Source: Tepidimonas fonticaldi (lineage in GTDB: Bacteria > Pseudomonadota > Gammaproteobacteria > Burkholderiales > Burkholderiaceae_C). From it: 64,000 bases of DNA. Positions 26,483 to 35,001 of the stretch are shown here, one piece after another. The translations under genes were made by a program, and so were the position numbers. Position 1 is the stretch's first letter, and the number at the start of each line of letters is the position of its first letter. The notes under the pieces were generated by a model. It was not told where the DNA came from, did no database searches, and saw only the letters and a list, made by a program, of their open reading frames with translations. The stretch spans positions 107,096 through 171,095 of the forward strand of contig NZ_VJOO01000004.1 in assembly GCF_007556755.1 (NCBI RefSeq). Direction: 5' to 3'.

Positions 26483-28399
26483 TCACCGCCCGCGCAGAAA
26501 CAGCGCGTCGAGCTCCCGCAGACTGAGCTGGCGCCAAGTGGGGCGACCGTGGTTGCACTGGTCGCTGCGTTCCGTGGCTTCCATCTGGCGCAGCAAGGCG
26601 TTCATCTCGTCCAGCGTCAGGCGGCGGTTGGCGCGCACCGCGCCGTGGCAGGCCAGGGTGGCAAGCAGCTCGTTGCGGGCCCGCTCCAGCACGCGGCTGC
26701 CGCCGTGTTGGTCCAACTCTGCCAGCACCGCGCGGGCCAGCGCCACGGCGTCGGCCTGGGCCAGCAGCGCCGGCACGGCCCGCACCGCCAGCGTCTGGGG
26801 CGAAAACGGCACCACCTCCAGGCCCAGGGCTTGCAGCACGTCGGCGCAGCGCTCGGCCGTCGCCACCTCCAGCGGGGTGGCGGCAAATGTCGCCGGCACG
26901 AGCAGCGGCTGGCAGGGCATGGTCGATTCGCCCAGCCGGTCGAACTGCGCTTTCAGCCGCTCGTAGACGATGCGCTCGTGGGCGGCGTGCATGTCCACCA
27001 GCACCAGACCCTGGGCGTTTTCCGCCAGGATGTAGATGCCGTGCAGCTGGGCCAGTGCGCGGCCCAGCGGCCAGTCCTGCGAGCGGTCCAACGTCGGCTC
27101 GCCTGACGTGGGGGCAGGCGGGGATGTAGGGGCAGCGGGGACGGGCGGATCGGGCCATCCCGGCAGCCGGGGCCACGCCTGCGGCTCATGCGCGCGCCAG
27201 TCCAGGGCGGCCGCGCGCTGGTAGCGGGTGGTGTCCCAAACGGATGGCGGTCGCGGGGTGTCGGGGGCCGCGGCGGCCGGCCCTCCGCGGGATGGGGTCA
27301 CGGCCTCGGGCGGGGCGCCGGCGTCCTCAATGGGCATTGGTGTGCGCCCGGTGCTGCGCGGGGCGGCCAGCACCGCCTCCACCGCCCTTTGCACCGCTTG
27401 GTGCACCGCGCCGCTGTCGCGAAAGCGCACCTCGATCTTGGTCGGGTGCACATTCACATCCACCGCGCGCGGATCGAGGGTCAGGAACAGCACATAGGCC
27501 GGCTGGCGCTGCCCGTGCAGCACATCCTCGTAAGCGCTGCGCACCGCATGCGTGATGACCTTGTCGCGCACGAAGCGCCCGTTGACGTAGGCAAACTGGC
27601 GGTCGGTGCGGGCACGGGCCGCGTCGGGCAGTCCCACCAATCCCTGCAGGCGCAGCGGGCCGGCGCTGCTGTCCACGGGCAGACTCTCGGCGACGAAGTC
27701 GCCCCCCAGCGCGTCGGCGATGCGCCGCTGCCAGGCCAGTGTGGCGTCCAGGTCGGTGCAGGCGCGCCACTGCTGCACCAGCCGGCCGTCGTGCCAGATG
27801 GCAAAGCCCACGTCCGGCCGCGCCAGCGCGTGGCGGCGCACGGCCTCGATGCAGTGCGCCAGTTCGGTGGCATCGCTTTTGAGAAATTTGCGCCGCGCCG
27901 GGGTGGCGTAGAACAGCTCGCGCACCTCCACCGTGGTGCCCGGGGGACGGGCGGCGGGCCGCAGCTCGCCGCTGCGCGCGTCCAGGCTCCACGCATGGCC
28001 GCTGGGGTCGTCCGCGGGGCGCGACAGCAGGGTCACCTCGGCGATGGAGGCGATGGCCGCCAGCGCCTCGCCCCGAAAGCCCATGGTCAGCACCGACTCC
28101 AGCTCGGTCAAGTCGCGGATCTTGCTGGTGGCATGCCGCTGCAGGGCGGCGGGCAGCTCGTCGCGCGGAATGCCGCAGCCGTCGTCCTCCACGGCGATCA
28201 GCCGCACGCCCCCCGCGGCCAGCCGCACGGTGATCTGGCGCGCGCCCGCATCCAGCGCGTTGTCCACCAGCTCGCGCACCACGGAGGCCGGGCGCTCCAC
28301 CACCTCGCCGGCGGCGATCTGGCTGATCAGCTCATCGGGCAGCGGGCGGATGGCCCGGCGCTGGGGCGTGGGGGGAGCAAGGGACGGCAGCGCGTTCAC
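26483..28399 (-). CDS. mutL: DNA mismatch repair protein MutL
   Basis: A 638-residue MutL. The GHKL ATPase is complete: IAAGEVVERPASVVRELVDN, DDGCGIPRDEL, HATSKI and GFRGEALAAIAS, followed by the transducer domain (FVRDKVITHAVRSAY, VNVHPTKIEVRF). A Pro/Ala-rich linker of about 110 residues leads to the C-terminal dimer domain. This holds DMHAAHERIVYE, a form of the DQHAxxExxxxE endonuclease motif with Met for Gln, so nicking activity is plausible, as in species without MutH. Starts 9 bases after the amiC stop. Confidence 0.97.
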   Translation of the reverse strand: MNALPSLAPPTPQRRAIRPLPDELISQIAAGEVVERPASVVRELVDNALDAGARQITVRLAAGGVRLIAVEDDGCGIPRDELPAALQRHATSKIRDLTELESVLTMGFRGEALAAIASIAEVTLLSRPADDPSGHAWSLDARSGELRPAARPPGTTVEVRELFYATPARRKFLKSDATELAHCIEAVRRHALARPDVGFAIWHDGRLVQQWRACTDLDATLAWQRRIADALGGDFVAESLPVDSSAGPLRLQGLVGLPDAARARTDRQFAYVNGRFVRDKVITHAVRSAYEDVLHGQRQPAYVLFLTLDPRAVDVNVHPTKIEVRFRDSGAVHQAVQRAVEAVLAAPRSTGRTPMPIEDAGAPPEAVTPSRGGPAAAAPDTPRPPSVWDTTRYQRAAALDWRAHEPQAWPRLPGWPDPPVPAAPTSPPAPTSGEPTLDRSQDWPLGRALAQLHGIYILAENAQGLVLVDMHAAHERIVYERLKAQFDRLGESTMPCQPLLVPATFAATPLEVATAERCADVLQALGLEVVPFSPQTLAVRAVPALLAQADAVALARAVLAELDQHGGSRVLERARNELLATLACHGAVRANRRLTLDEMNALLRQMEATERSDQCNHGRPTWRQLSLRELDALFLRGR

Positions 28400-28408
28400 C
28401 CGGCCATT

Positions 28409-29605
28409 CTAGGCGGCGCGGTTGCGCGCCAGCGGCGGGTTGCGCTCGAAATAGCGCCGGATGCCGCGCTCCAGCGCTTCGGCCATGCGGGCCTGGAAGT
28501 CCGGATCGCGCAGTCGGCGCTCCTCCTCCGGGTTGCTGATGAAGGCGGTCTCGACGAGCACGCTGGGGATGTCCGGCGCCCGCAGCACGGCAAAGCCCGC
28601 CTGTTCCACCCGCGGCTTGTGCAGATCGCCGACGCGGTCGATCTCGCGCAGCAGCGTCCCGCCGAGCTGGAGGCTGTCGTTGATCTGCGCCGTCATGCTC
28701 ATGTCCAGCAGGGTTCGCTGCACCGTCGCGTCCTTGACCGAGACGGGCAGCCCCCCGATGCGGTCGGCCGCATTCTCGCGGTTGGCCAGCCAGCGTGCCG
28801 CCGCGCTGGAGGCCCCGCGGTCGCTCAGGGCGTAAACGCTGGCGCCGCGCGGTCGCGGGGAGAAAAAGGCGTCCGCATGGATGCTGACGAACAGGTCCGC
28901 CTGCACCCGTTGCGCCTTTTGCACCCGCACATGCAGGGGCACGAAGTAATCGTCGTCGCGCGTCATGAACACGCGCACCGGGTTGCCGTTGATGCGCGTG
29001 CCATCGAGCCGGTCGCGCAGCCGGTGCGCGATGGCCAGCACCACGTCCTTCTCGCGCTGCTCGCGCCGGGCGATCAGCTCGGCGATCGGATCCGCGGCTG
29101 GCGGCGGTGGGCTGTCGGAGCCGCGGCCCACGTGTCGCGCAATCAGTTCCTCCAGCGGATCGGGCGGCGCCAGGGGGTATAGGTCCAACACCAGGCGGTG
29201 CTGATAGGCGGCCACGGGGTCGAGCTGAAAGACCTGCGGGCCGATCGGTTGTTTGAGGTCGATGACCAGCCGCACCGTGTCCGGCGTGAACAGGCCGACC
29301 CGCACCCGGGCCACGAACGGATCGTCCGGCTGCACCCGCTGCACCAGCTCCTGCAGGCTGGGCAGCAGATCCGCCCCGCGGATGTCCACGGCCAGCCGGG
29401 GAGGGTCGGCCACATACACCGGCGTGATTTGCAGTGCGGTGTCCGATTCGATGGTGACGCGCGTGTAATCCCGCGCGGGCCACACGCGCACGCCCACCAC
29501 CCGCGCGGCCCAGACCGGCCAGGCCCCGGCGCCGCCCGCCAGCAGCGCCAGTGCGCGCAACCACCGTAGCGCGGCGCGGCGGTGGGGGTTCGGCCCCGTC
29601 GTCAT
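28409..29605 (-). CDS. amiC: N-acetylmuramoyl-L-alanine amidase AmiC-like, Zn-site motif deleted
   Basis: A 398-residue exported amidase homologue. It has a signal peptide (WLRALALLAGGAGAWPVWA, possibly Tat-like with an upstream RR), an AMIN domain (about 35-145) and an Amidase_3 domain with REKDVVLAIAHRL (Glu185), VSIHADAF (His243) and PSVLVETAFISNPEEE (catalytic Glu). The expected opening strand of Amidase_3, with its DPGHGGxDPGA motif and first Zn-ligand His, is absent. The linker at about 146-183 passes straight into REKD, and none of the three frames encodes the missing block. The result looks like a clean in-frame deletion. The enzyme may be inactive or altered. ATGA overlap with tsaE upstream. 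Confidence 0.88.
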   Translation of the reverse strand: MTTGPNPHRRAALRWLRALALLAGGAGAWPVWAARVVGVRVWPARDYTRVTIESDTALQITPVYVADPPRLAVDIRGADLLPSLQELVQRVQPDDPFVARVRVGLFTPDTVRLVIDLKQPIGPQVFQLDPVAAYQHRLVLDLYPLAPPDPLEELIARHVGRGSDSPPPPAADPIAELIARREQREKDVVLAIAHRLRDRLDGTRINGNPVRVFMTRDDDYFVPLHVRVQKAQRVQADLFVSIHADAFFSPRPRGASVYALSDRGASSAAARWLANRENAADRIGGLPVSVKDATVQRTLLDMSMTAQINDSLQLGGTLLREIDRVGDLHKPRVEQAGFAVLRAPDIPSVLVETAFISNPEEERRLRDPDFQARMAEALERGIRRYFERNPPLARNRAA

Positions 29606-30093
29606 GACAGGGCCGCCAGCAGGGCCAACCCGCGCGGCGTGTGCGCGGTGGGGACGATGCGGCGGGTGTCGTCCCCGTCGTGGTGGAACAGCAGGTCGAG
29701 GTCGGGCATGGGCAGCAGCGATCCGGCCTTCTCGGGCCATTCGACGAGCTTGAGCCCGGGGGATGCGAACAGTTCCCGCAGACCGGCGTCCTCCCACTCC
29801 CGGGGGTCGTCGAAGCGGTACAGGTCCGCATGCCAGGCGGGCGGCATCGTGGGGCCACCCGCCGGTGCTGGCAAGTCGTAGGGCTCCACCAGCGCATACG
29901 TCGGGCTTTTGATGCGCCCCGTCACCCCCAGCGCGCGCAGCAGGTGCCGCACGAAGGTGGTTTTGCCGGCGCCCAGATCGCCGCGCAGGGTCAGCAGGGC
30001 GTCGGCCAGCGACGGATCGGCACGCATGGCCGCGGCCAGCCGCTGGGCCAGCCGGGCGGTGTCGTCTTCGCTGGTGGCAACCCAAGCGGACAT
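29602..30093 (-). CDS. tsaE: tRNA threonylcarbamoyladenosine biosynthesis ATPase TsaE
   Basis: A 163-residue P-loop ATPase of the TsaB-TsaD-TsaE complex that makes t6A37 on ANN-decoding tRNAs. GDLGAGKTTFVRHLLRAL near residues 34-51, IKSPTYALVEPY and WHADLYRFDDPREWE with a C-terminal LVEWPEKAG are diagnostic. ATG 30093 gives the usual length; ATG 30129 would add 12 unconserved residues. First gene of the minus-strand operon and 4-base overlap with amiC. Divergent from queG. Confidence 0.95.
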   Translation of the reverse strand: MSAWVATSEDDTARLAQRLAAAMRADPSLADALLTLRGDLGAGKTTFVRHLLRALGVTGRIKSPTYALVEPYDLPAPAGGPTMPPAWHADLYRFDDPREWEDAGLRELFASPGLKLVEWPEKAGSLLPMPDLDLLFHHDGDDTRRIVPTAHTPRGLALLAALS

Positions 30094-30151
30094 GGGGGCA
30101 AGGGACGGGTGCGGTGGGGTCGAGGGCATGGACTTTCTACAATGGCGCGGC

Positions 30152-31318
30152 ATGCAGCCGCCACCCGCTTTGGGCCCGCAGCCCGATTTGCCATCCGAGC
30201 CCGCGGGGGCCTCGGGCGAGGGGCTGGTCGAGCGCATCCGGGGGTGGGCGCATGCCTTGGGATTTTCCCAGATCGGCGTCAGCGGCGTGGACCTCTCGAG
30301 CGCCGAGCCCGGCCTGCAGGCGTGGCTGGCGGCCGGCTTTCACGGGGGCATGGCCTACATGGCGCGGCACGGCCTGCGCCGCGCCCGGCCGGCCGAGCTG
30401 GTACCAGGGACGCTGAGCATCATCACCGCACGCATGGACTATCTGCCCCGGGGGGCGCCGCCCGATTGGCGCGATCGCGAATGGGCGCGCCTGGCCGATC
30501 CGGATGCGGCAACGGTTTCGCTCTACGCCCGCGGGCGGGACTATCACAAGGTGCTGCGCCGGCGGCTGCAGCAGCTCGCGCAGCGCATCGAGGCCGAGCT
30601 GGCCGGCCCCGCGGGTGGCGACGCGCGACCCGTGCTGCGCCCCTTCACCGACTCCGCCCCCGTCCTCGAGGTGGAGCTGGCCTCGCGCAGCGGCCTGGGT
30701 TGGCGCGGCAAACACACGCTGGCGCTGCACCGCGACGCGGGTTCGATGTTTTTTCTGGGCGAGATTTTCATCGACCGAGCGCTCCCCCCCACGCCGCCGG
30801 TGGCTGCGCACTGCGGGCGTTGCCGCGCCTGTCTGGACGTCTGTCCGACCGGGGCCATCGCCGCGCCCTACCGCTTGGATGCGCGGCGGTGCATCTCGTA
30901 TCTGACCATCGAACACGACGGCCCGATCCCCGTGCCCCTGCGCCGCGCGCTGGGCAATCGCATCTACGGGTGCGACGACTGCCAGCTCGTGTGCCCGTGG
31001 AACAAATACGCCCGCCGCAGCCCGCTGCCCGACTTCGACGCGCGCGAGGCGCTGGCCGCGCCGCGCCTGCTGGACCTGTGGGCGTGGAGCGAGGCGGATT
31101 TTTTGCGCCACACCGAGGGCAGCGCCATCCGCCGCATCGGTTACGAGCGCTGGCGGCGCAACCTCGCCGTGGCCCTGGGCAATGCGCGGGCAGCGGCCCG
31201 CGCGCGCGGTGACGGGGCGGCGCAGGCGGCGCTGGCGGCGGCGCTGGCCACGGCGCGCGACGACCCGGCCACGCCGCCCCTGGTGCGTGAGCACATCGAC
31301 TGGGCGCTGCTGGACTAA
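30152..31318 (+). CDS. queG: Epoxyqueuosine reductase
   Basis: A 388-residue cobalamin and Fe-S enzyme for the last step of queuosine synthesis. N-terminal DUF1730 region: RMDYLPRG, YARGRDYHKVLRRRL. Two 4Fe-4S clusters are encoded as CGRCRACLDVCPTGAI and CDDCQLVCPWNKYARR, with RCISYLTIEHDGPIP between them, the QueG signature. ATG 30152 is chosen; ATG 30128 in frame adds eight residues. TACAAT at 30138-30143 could be a -10 box, which would favour the shorter form. Divergent from tsaE, a conserved arrangement. Confidence 0.95.
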   Translation: MQPPPALGPQPDLPSEPAGASGEGLVERIRGWAHALGFSQIGVSGVDLSSAEPGLQAWLAAGFHGGMAYMARHGLRRARPAELVPGTLSIITARMDYLPRGAPPDWRDREWARLADPDAATVSLYARGRDYHKVLRRRLQQLAQRIEAELAGPAGGDARPVLRPFTDSAPVLEVELASRSGLGWRGKHTLALHRDAGSMFFLGEIFIDRALPPTPPVAAHCGRCRACLDVCPTGAIAAPYRLDARRCISYLTIEHDGPIPVPLRRALGNRIYGCDDCQLVCPWNKYARRSPLPDFDAREALAAPRLLDLWAWSEADFLRHTEGSAIRRIGYERWRRNLAVALGNARAAARARGDGAAQAALAAALATARDDPATPPLVREHIDWALLD

Positions 31319-31327
31319 CATGCGGTC

Positions 31328-32149
31328 ATGGCTGCGCCACCCCCGCCCCCACCAGACCGACCGCGCACCGAGCGCGGGGTCGGGCACGTCTGGCCCCGGG
31401 TTTGGGGTCAGGTCTGGGGCGATGCCTGGGGGCACTGGGGGGCGTTGTTGCGGCTGACGGGGCGGGTGTTGGCGTGGGCCTGCATGCGCTCCAGCTACCG
31501 CGGCGCGCGCTGGCGGGCACTGGCCGAGCAGCTCGTGGCCGCCGCCGTCCCGGCCGTCTGGTGGTACGCGGTGCTGTCCGCCCTGTTCGGGCAGGTGCTG
31601 ATACGCATCGTCGTCGTCACCGCCATCGGCTATGGGCTCACCCAGTACGCGGTCGAGATGGTGGTGCGCGTGCTGGTGCTGGAGCTGATCCCGCTGACCG
31701 CCGCGTTGTTCGTGCTGCTGCGGGTCACCCTGGGGCACGGCCTGGCCCTGCAGCGGCTGCGTGACGAGGGCGCTTTCGACGACGTGCGCCGGGCGGGTGG
31801 CGACCCCATGCGCGAATTGGCGCTGCCCCGCGTGTTGGCCGGGGTGTTCGCGACGCTGTTGCTGGTGGCACTGAGCTGCGTGCTGGCGCTGGTTCTCGCG
31901 TATCTCAATCTGTACGGCTTCACCCCGTGGGCGCTGGGGAGCTATACGCGTGCCGTGGGGCAGATCTTCGACCCGGCAGTCACATTGATCTTTGCCCTCA
32001 AGACCGTGGGGTGTGCGCTGGCCGTCTCGCTCGTGCCGATGGCCGCCGCCTTCGAGCCCGTACCGCAGGGCGAGCTCCGGGCCCTGGTGCGCACCGCGGC
32101 GGTGCTGCTGCTCGTGGAACTCGCGTCCCTCATTGGCAACTACTATTGA
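31328..32149 (+). CDS. MlaE-family ABC transporter permease
   Basis: A 273-residue membrane protein of the MlaE/YrbE permease family (lipid-transport ABC systems). After a Pro-rich cytoplasmic N-terminus come about five TM segments with VVVRVLVLELIPLTAALFVLLR and the coupling-helix signature ELALPRVLAGVFATLLL near residues 158-175. It would move phospholipid or hydrophobic solutes between inner membrane and an MCE protein. The gene for the partner ATPase (MlaF type), normally next in the operon, is missing here: the MCE gene follows after 3 bases. Confidence 0.88.
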   Translation: MAAPPPPPPDRPRTERGVGHVWPRVWGQVWGDAWGHWGALLRLTGRVLAWACMRSSYRGARWRALAEQLVAAAVPAVWWYAVLSALFGQVLIRIVVVTAIGYGLTQYAVEMVVRVLVLELIPLTAALFVLLRVTLGHGLALQRLRDEGAFDDVRRAGGDPMRELALPRVLAGVFATLLLVALSCVLALVLAYLNLYGFTPWALGSYTRAVGQIFDPAVTLIFALKTVGCALAVSLVPMAAAFEPVPQGELRALVRTAAVLLLVELASLIGNYY

Positions 32150-32152
32150 GGC

Positions 32153-33145
32153 ATGCGCAACGCGTCCGATCTTCCCCCCGAGGCTGCCGAGGCCAGTGCG
32201 TCCGGTGTGGAGCGCCGCGCCCGCTGGCTGCTGGTGCTGCTGGCCGGGCTGCTGGTCGCCTCGGCCGCCTATCTGCTGTACGCCCGTGGGGTGTTTGAGC
32301 CTACGCAGACCCTGGTGCTGGTGGCCGACGACGCCGAAGGGGTGAGCGTCGGTATGGATTTGACGTTTTCCGGTTTTCCCATCGGGCGTGTGCGGCGCAT
32401 CGAGCTGGGCGGGGACGGCTACGCCCGCATCCTGGTGGATGTCGCGCGGCGCGACGCCCACTGGCTGCGCGAAAGCAGCGTCTTCACCATGGAGCGGGGC
32501 TTGGTCGGCGGCACCCGCTTGCGCGCCTACACCGGCGTGTTGGAGGGGCCGCTGCTGCCCGATGGTGCCCAGCGCCAGGTGCTGCGCGGCGACGCGCTGG
32601 CGGATTTGCCGCGCATGGTCAACGCCGCGCGCGAGCTGCTGGAGCAGCTCAAGGCCATGACCGACCCTGACGCCCCGCTCAACGCCAGCCTGCGCGAGGT
32701 GCGCCAGCTCCTGCAAAAGGCCAACGGGCGCGACGGCGTGCTCGGTGTGCTCATGGGCAACGAGGCCGACCGGACGCGCGTCACGGCCGCGCTGGACGAT
32801 GTGCGCCGCCTGCTGCAGCGCCTGCAGGGCGTGGCCGACCGTGCCGATGCGCTGGTCCAGCGCACCGACCAGCGCGTGTTTGGCGCGCAAGGGCTGGCCG
32901 ACGATGTGCAGGCCAGCGCACGCGAGGCCCGTGACCTGCTGGTTGGCCTGCGCGCGACCCTGCAGCGGGTGGACGGCGTGCTGGCGGAAGTGCATGGCAT
33001 CGCGGTCAACACCCGGTCCGCGACGCAGGACCTCGACGCCCTGCGCGTCGAGGTGGAAGCGACGCTGCGCCGCGTCGACGGCATGATCCTCGACATCCAG
33101 CGCCGTTGGCCCTTCAGCCGCGACGCCGAGGTGAAGCTGCCATGA
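32153..33145 (+). CDS. MlaD family (MCE domain) protein
   Basis: A 330-residue protein with one N-terminal TM (WLLVLLAGLLVASAAYLLYA, about 26-45) and a single MCE domain (about 50-130; LVADDAEGVSVGMDLTFSG, FPIGRVRRIELG). It is followed by a long helical, coiled-coil-like region to residue ~325 rich in heptad Leu. MCE proteins form hexameric rings or tubes that carry lipids through the periplasm. Located between the MlaE-like permease (3-base gap) and a lipoprotein (4-base overlap). Confidence 0.9.
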   Translation: MRNASDLPPEAAEASASGVERRARWLLVLLAGLLVASAAYLLYARGVFEPTQTLVLVADDAEGVSVGMDLTFSGFPIGRVRRIELGGDGYARILVDVARRDAHWLRESSVFTMERGLVGGTRLRAYTGVLEGPLLPDGAQRQVLRGDALADLPRMVNAARELLEQLKAMTDPDAPLNASLREVRQLLQKANGRDGVLGVLMGNEADRTRVTAALDDVRRLLQRLQGVADRADALVQRTDQRVFGAQGLADDVQASAREARDLLVGLRATLQRVDGVLAEVHGIAVNTRSATQDLDALRVEVEATLRRVDGMILDIQRRWPFSRDAEVKLP

Positions 33146-33936
33146 GCCGACACGGGAGGTTCTCATGGGGAGGCGGGGCCGAGCGGTCGTCCGAGGGGGT
33201 GTCCGCGGCGGCATCCATGGCGTTTCGGATCGCCTCAATGGTGGCCTTGGCCGCCGTGGCGGCAGTCCTGTCCGGATGCGCCGCGCCAGCCGTGCCGGTC
33301 TGGCGCATCGAGGCCAGCCGTGCCGTCGAGCAGGCGGTGACTTCCACGCTCACCGGCCGCAGCCGCGCGGCCCAACAGCAGTGGCGCACCGCGCACGAGG
33401 CCGCGGCCAGCGCCGGTCGGGCCGACGTGCTGGCGCGTGTCGCGCTGGCGCGCTGTGCCGTGGAGCAGGCCGCCTTGACGCGCGATGCCTGCGCGGCGGC
33501 CCAGCCCTATCTGGCCGATGCCGGCCCCCAAGAACGGGCGTATGCCGCCTACCTGGGGCTCGCGCAGGCGGGCGAGGGGGGCGTATCCCCCGCCCGTCCG
33601 ACGGCCAGCGACCTGCCCGGCCCGCATCAAGCCATTGCCCGCGCGCTGGAAGCCGGTGCCACGCCGGCCGAGCTGGCGCGGCTGCTCGCGGCCATCGACG
33701 ATCCCCTGGCGCGGCTGGTGGCCGGCGGGGTGGTCTGGCAGGCAGGCCGTCTGGATGCCGCGGGCGTGTCGCTGATGGTCGACACCGCATCGCAGCAGGG
33801 GTGGCGGCGGCCACTCGCGGTGTGGCTGGGCGTGCAGGCGCGATTGGCCGAGGCCGCCGGTGACACCGAAGCCGCCACGCGCGCCCGGCGCCGGCTGGAC
33901 TGGGTGTTGGGGCCGGCTGCCACGGGCACGCCGTGA
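33142..33936 (+). CDS. Hypothetical lipoprotein of the Mla-like operon
   Basis: A 264-residue protein I do not recognise. A lipobox LSGC at about residue 45 follows a hydrophobic run (IASMVALAAVAAVLSGC), so it should be lipid-anchored; ATG 33217 would give a more typical 20-residue signal. The mature part is Ala/Arg-rich and helical, with two Cys (ARCAVE, RDACAA) and a repetitive, TPR-like feel, but no motif is certain. It is not an obvious PqiC/DUF330 lipoprotein, which would be the expected partner. The ATGA overlap with the MCE gene supports a joint function. Confidence 0.7.
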   Translation: MSRHGRFSWGGGAERSSEGVSAAASMAFRIASMVALAAVAAVLSGCAAPAVPVWRIEASRAVEQAVTSTLTGRSRAAQQQWRTAHEAAASAGRADVLARVALARCAVEQAALTRDACAAAQPYLADAGPQERAYAAYLGLAQAGEGGVSPARPTASDLPGPHQAIARALEAGATPAELARLLAAIDDPLARLVAGGVVWQAGRLDAAGVSLMVDTASQQGWRRPLAVWLGVQARLAEAAGDTEAATRARRRLDWVLGPAATGTP

Positions 33937-34041
33937 CGGTCCGCGCGCTTGCGGCACAATGTGGGCACGGACACCTTCTTACCGCATCGACTTTGGGGCA
34001 GCCCTGGCCGCCCCCGGCCTTTAGCCGGAGTATCCCCGTTT

Positions 34042-34989
34042 ATGAAAACCAAATTTCACCTCAACAAACGTTCCCCTGGCCGTCATGGCAGCGCGGGCGC
34101 GCAGCCCCAGCCGGGGGGTGGATCCGTCGTCGCGCTGGTCGACGAACGTTATCTGGCGTGGCTGGCCTCGCAGGTCACCGGCAATCCGCGCACGGCCATC
34201 CAGCGCGCCCCGCTGGCGGCGGTGCTGGCCCATCTGGCGCGATTGGCCGGGGCCGAATCCCCGCTGCTGCGCACGGTGCTCTACACCGATGCCGCGCCGA
34301 CCGATCTGTACGACGAGGTGGTGCTGCGCCTGGTGCCGCCGCATGCCACGGATGGCGGCCTGAGCCTGGTCCGCGCCCTGGGCCAGGAGTTGATCCAACT
34401 GGCCCGCCACGGGGCCGCCTGGCTGCTCGTGGCCAGCGACGACGAGCGGTTGATCCCCTACATCGACGAGGCCCAGGCGCGCGGCGCGCGCGTGGTGTTG
34501 GTGGCCGACGACGCGGTGCACGACTTTAGCCGGCTGGCCGCCGACGACCCGAGCTGGGCCCGCCTGCTGATGCAGGCCGACCGGCGCGTGGCCGTGCCGG
34601 TGGGGGCGTGGGATTCGCTGACCACGCCGGGCGCGGGTTACTATGCCCAGCGCGCCGGCCAACCAGAGGGTGACGAGCCGGACGGCGCGGGGGCACCGCC
34701 CGCCGATGCGCAGGCCGAACCCGACGAGCAATGGCGCGCGCAGGTTGGCCGCATCATCCAGGACTGGTGGGCTGACGAGCCGGAAGACGACCGCCTGGAT
34801 TTGGCCGACGCCATGCGCAGCCAGCACGGCGTGCCGCCGGAGACCGACCGGCGCATCCTGATGCAGATCCGGCGCGAGCTGGGCCGCAATCTGAGCTTCC
34901 CGGAGAAGCGTCTGATGCGCGAGATGGTGCGCGCCACCGTCCTGGGCGAGGCCCCAGCACCCGCCGCGGTGGATGTGGCCCCCGACTGA
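34042..34989 (+). CDS. NYN domain-containing protein (putative RNase, LabA/DUF88 type)
   Basis: A 315-residue protein. The N-terminal half resembles a NYN (PIN-like) nuclease fold: VVALVDERYLAWLASQVTGN near residues 29-48, LLRTVLYTDAAPTDLYD, GAAWLLVASDDERLIPYID and ARGARVVLVADD, with acidic residues placed as in the family. The C-terminal ~90 residues are charged and helical (RRILMQIRRELGRNLSFPEKRLM) and unassigned. ATG 34042 is chosen over an upstream ATG at 33949 because MKTKFHLNKRSPG looks like a natural N-terminus. Target RNA unknown. It ends 12 bases before the methyltransferase gene. Confidence 0.78.
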   Translation: MKTKFHLNKRSPGRHGSAGAQPQPGGGSVVALVDERYLAWLASQVTGNPRTAIQRAPLAAVLAHLARLAGAESPLLRTVLYTDAAPTDLYDEVVLRLVPPHATDGGLSLVRALGQELIQLARHGAAWLLVASDDERLIPYIDEAQARGARVVLVADDAVHDFSRLAADDPSWARLLMQADRRVAVPVGAWDSLTTPGAGYYAQRAGQPEGDEPDGAGAPPADAQAEPDEQWRAQVGRIIQDWWADEPEDDRLDLADAMRSQHGVPPETDRRILMQIRRELGRNLSFPEKRLMREMVRATVLGEAPAPAAVDVAPD

Positions 34990-35001
34990 TCGCCCCCGAT
35001 C

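Noticed and set aside
31319..32152. Possible hidden MlaF ATPase gene near the MlaE-like permease.
   Set aside because: No Walker A or ABC signature is encoded in any frame from 31300 to 33150, so the gene is absent rather than overlooked.
30137..33238. Minus-strand open frame of about 1030 codons opposite queG, the permease and the MCE gene.
   Set aside because: Three real genes on the plus strand explain it; sequence is His/Arg/Gln-rich without motifs.
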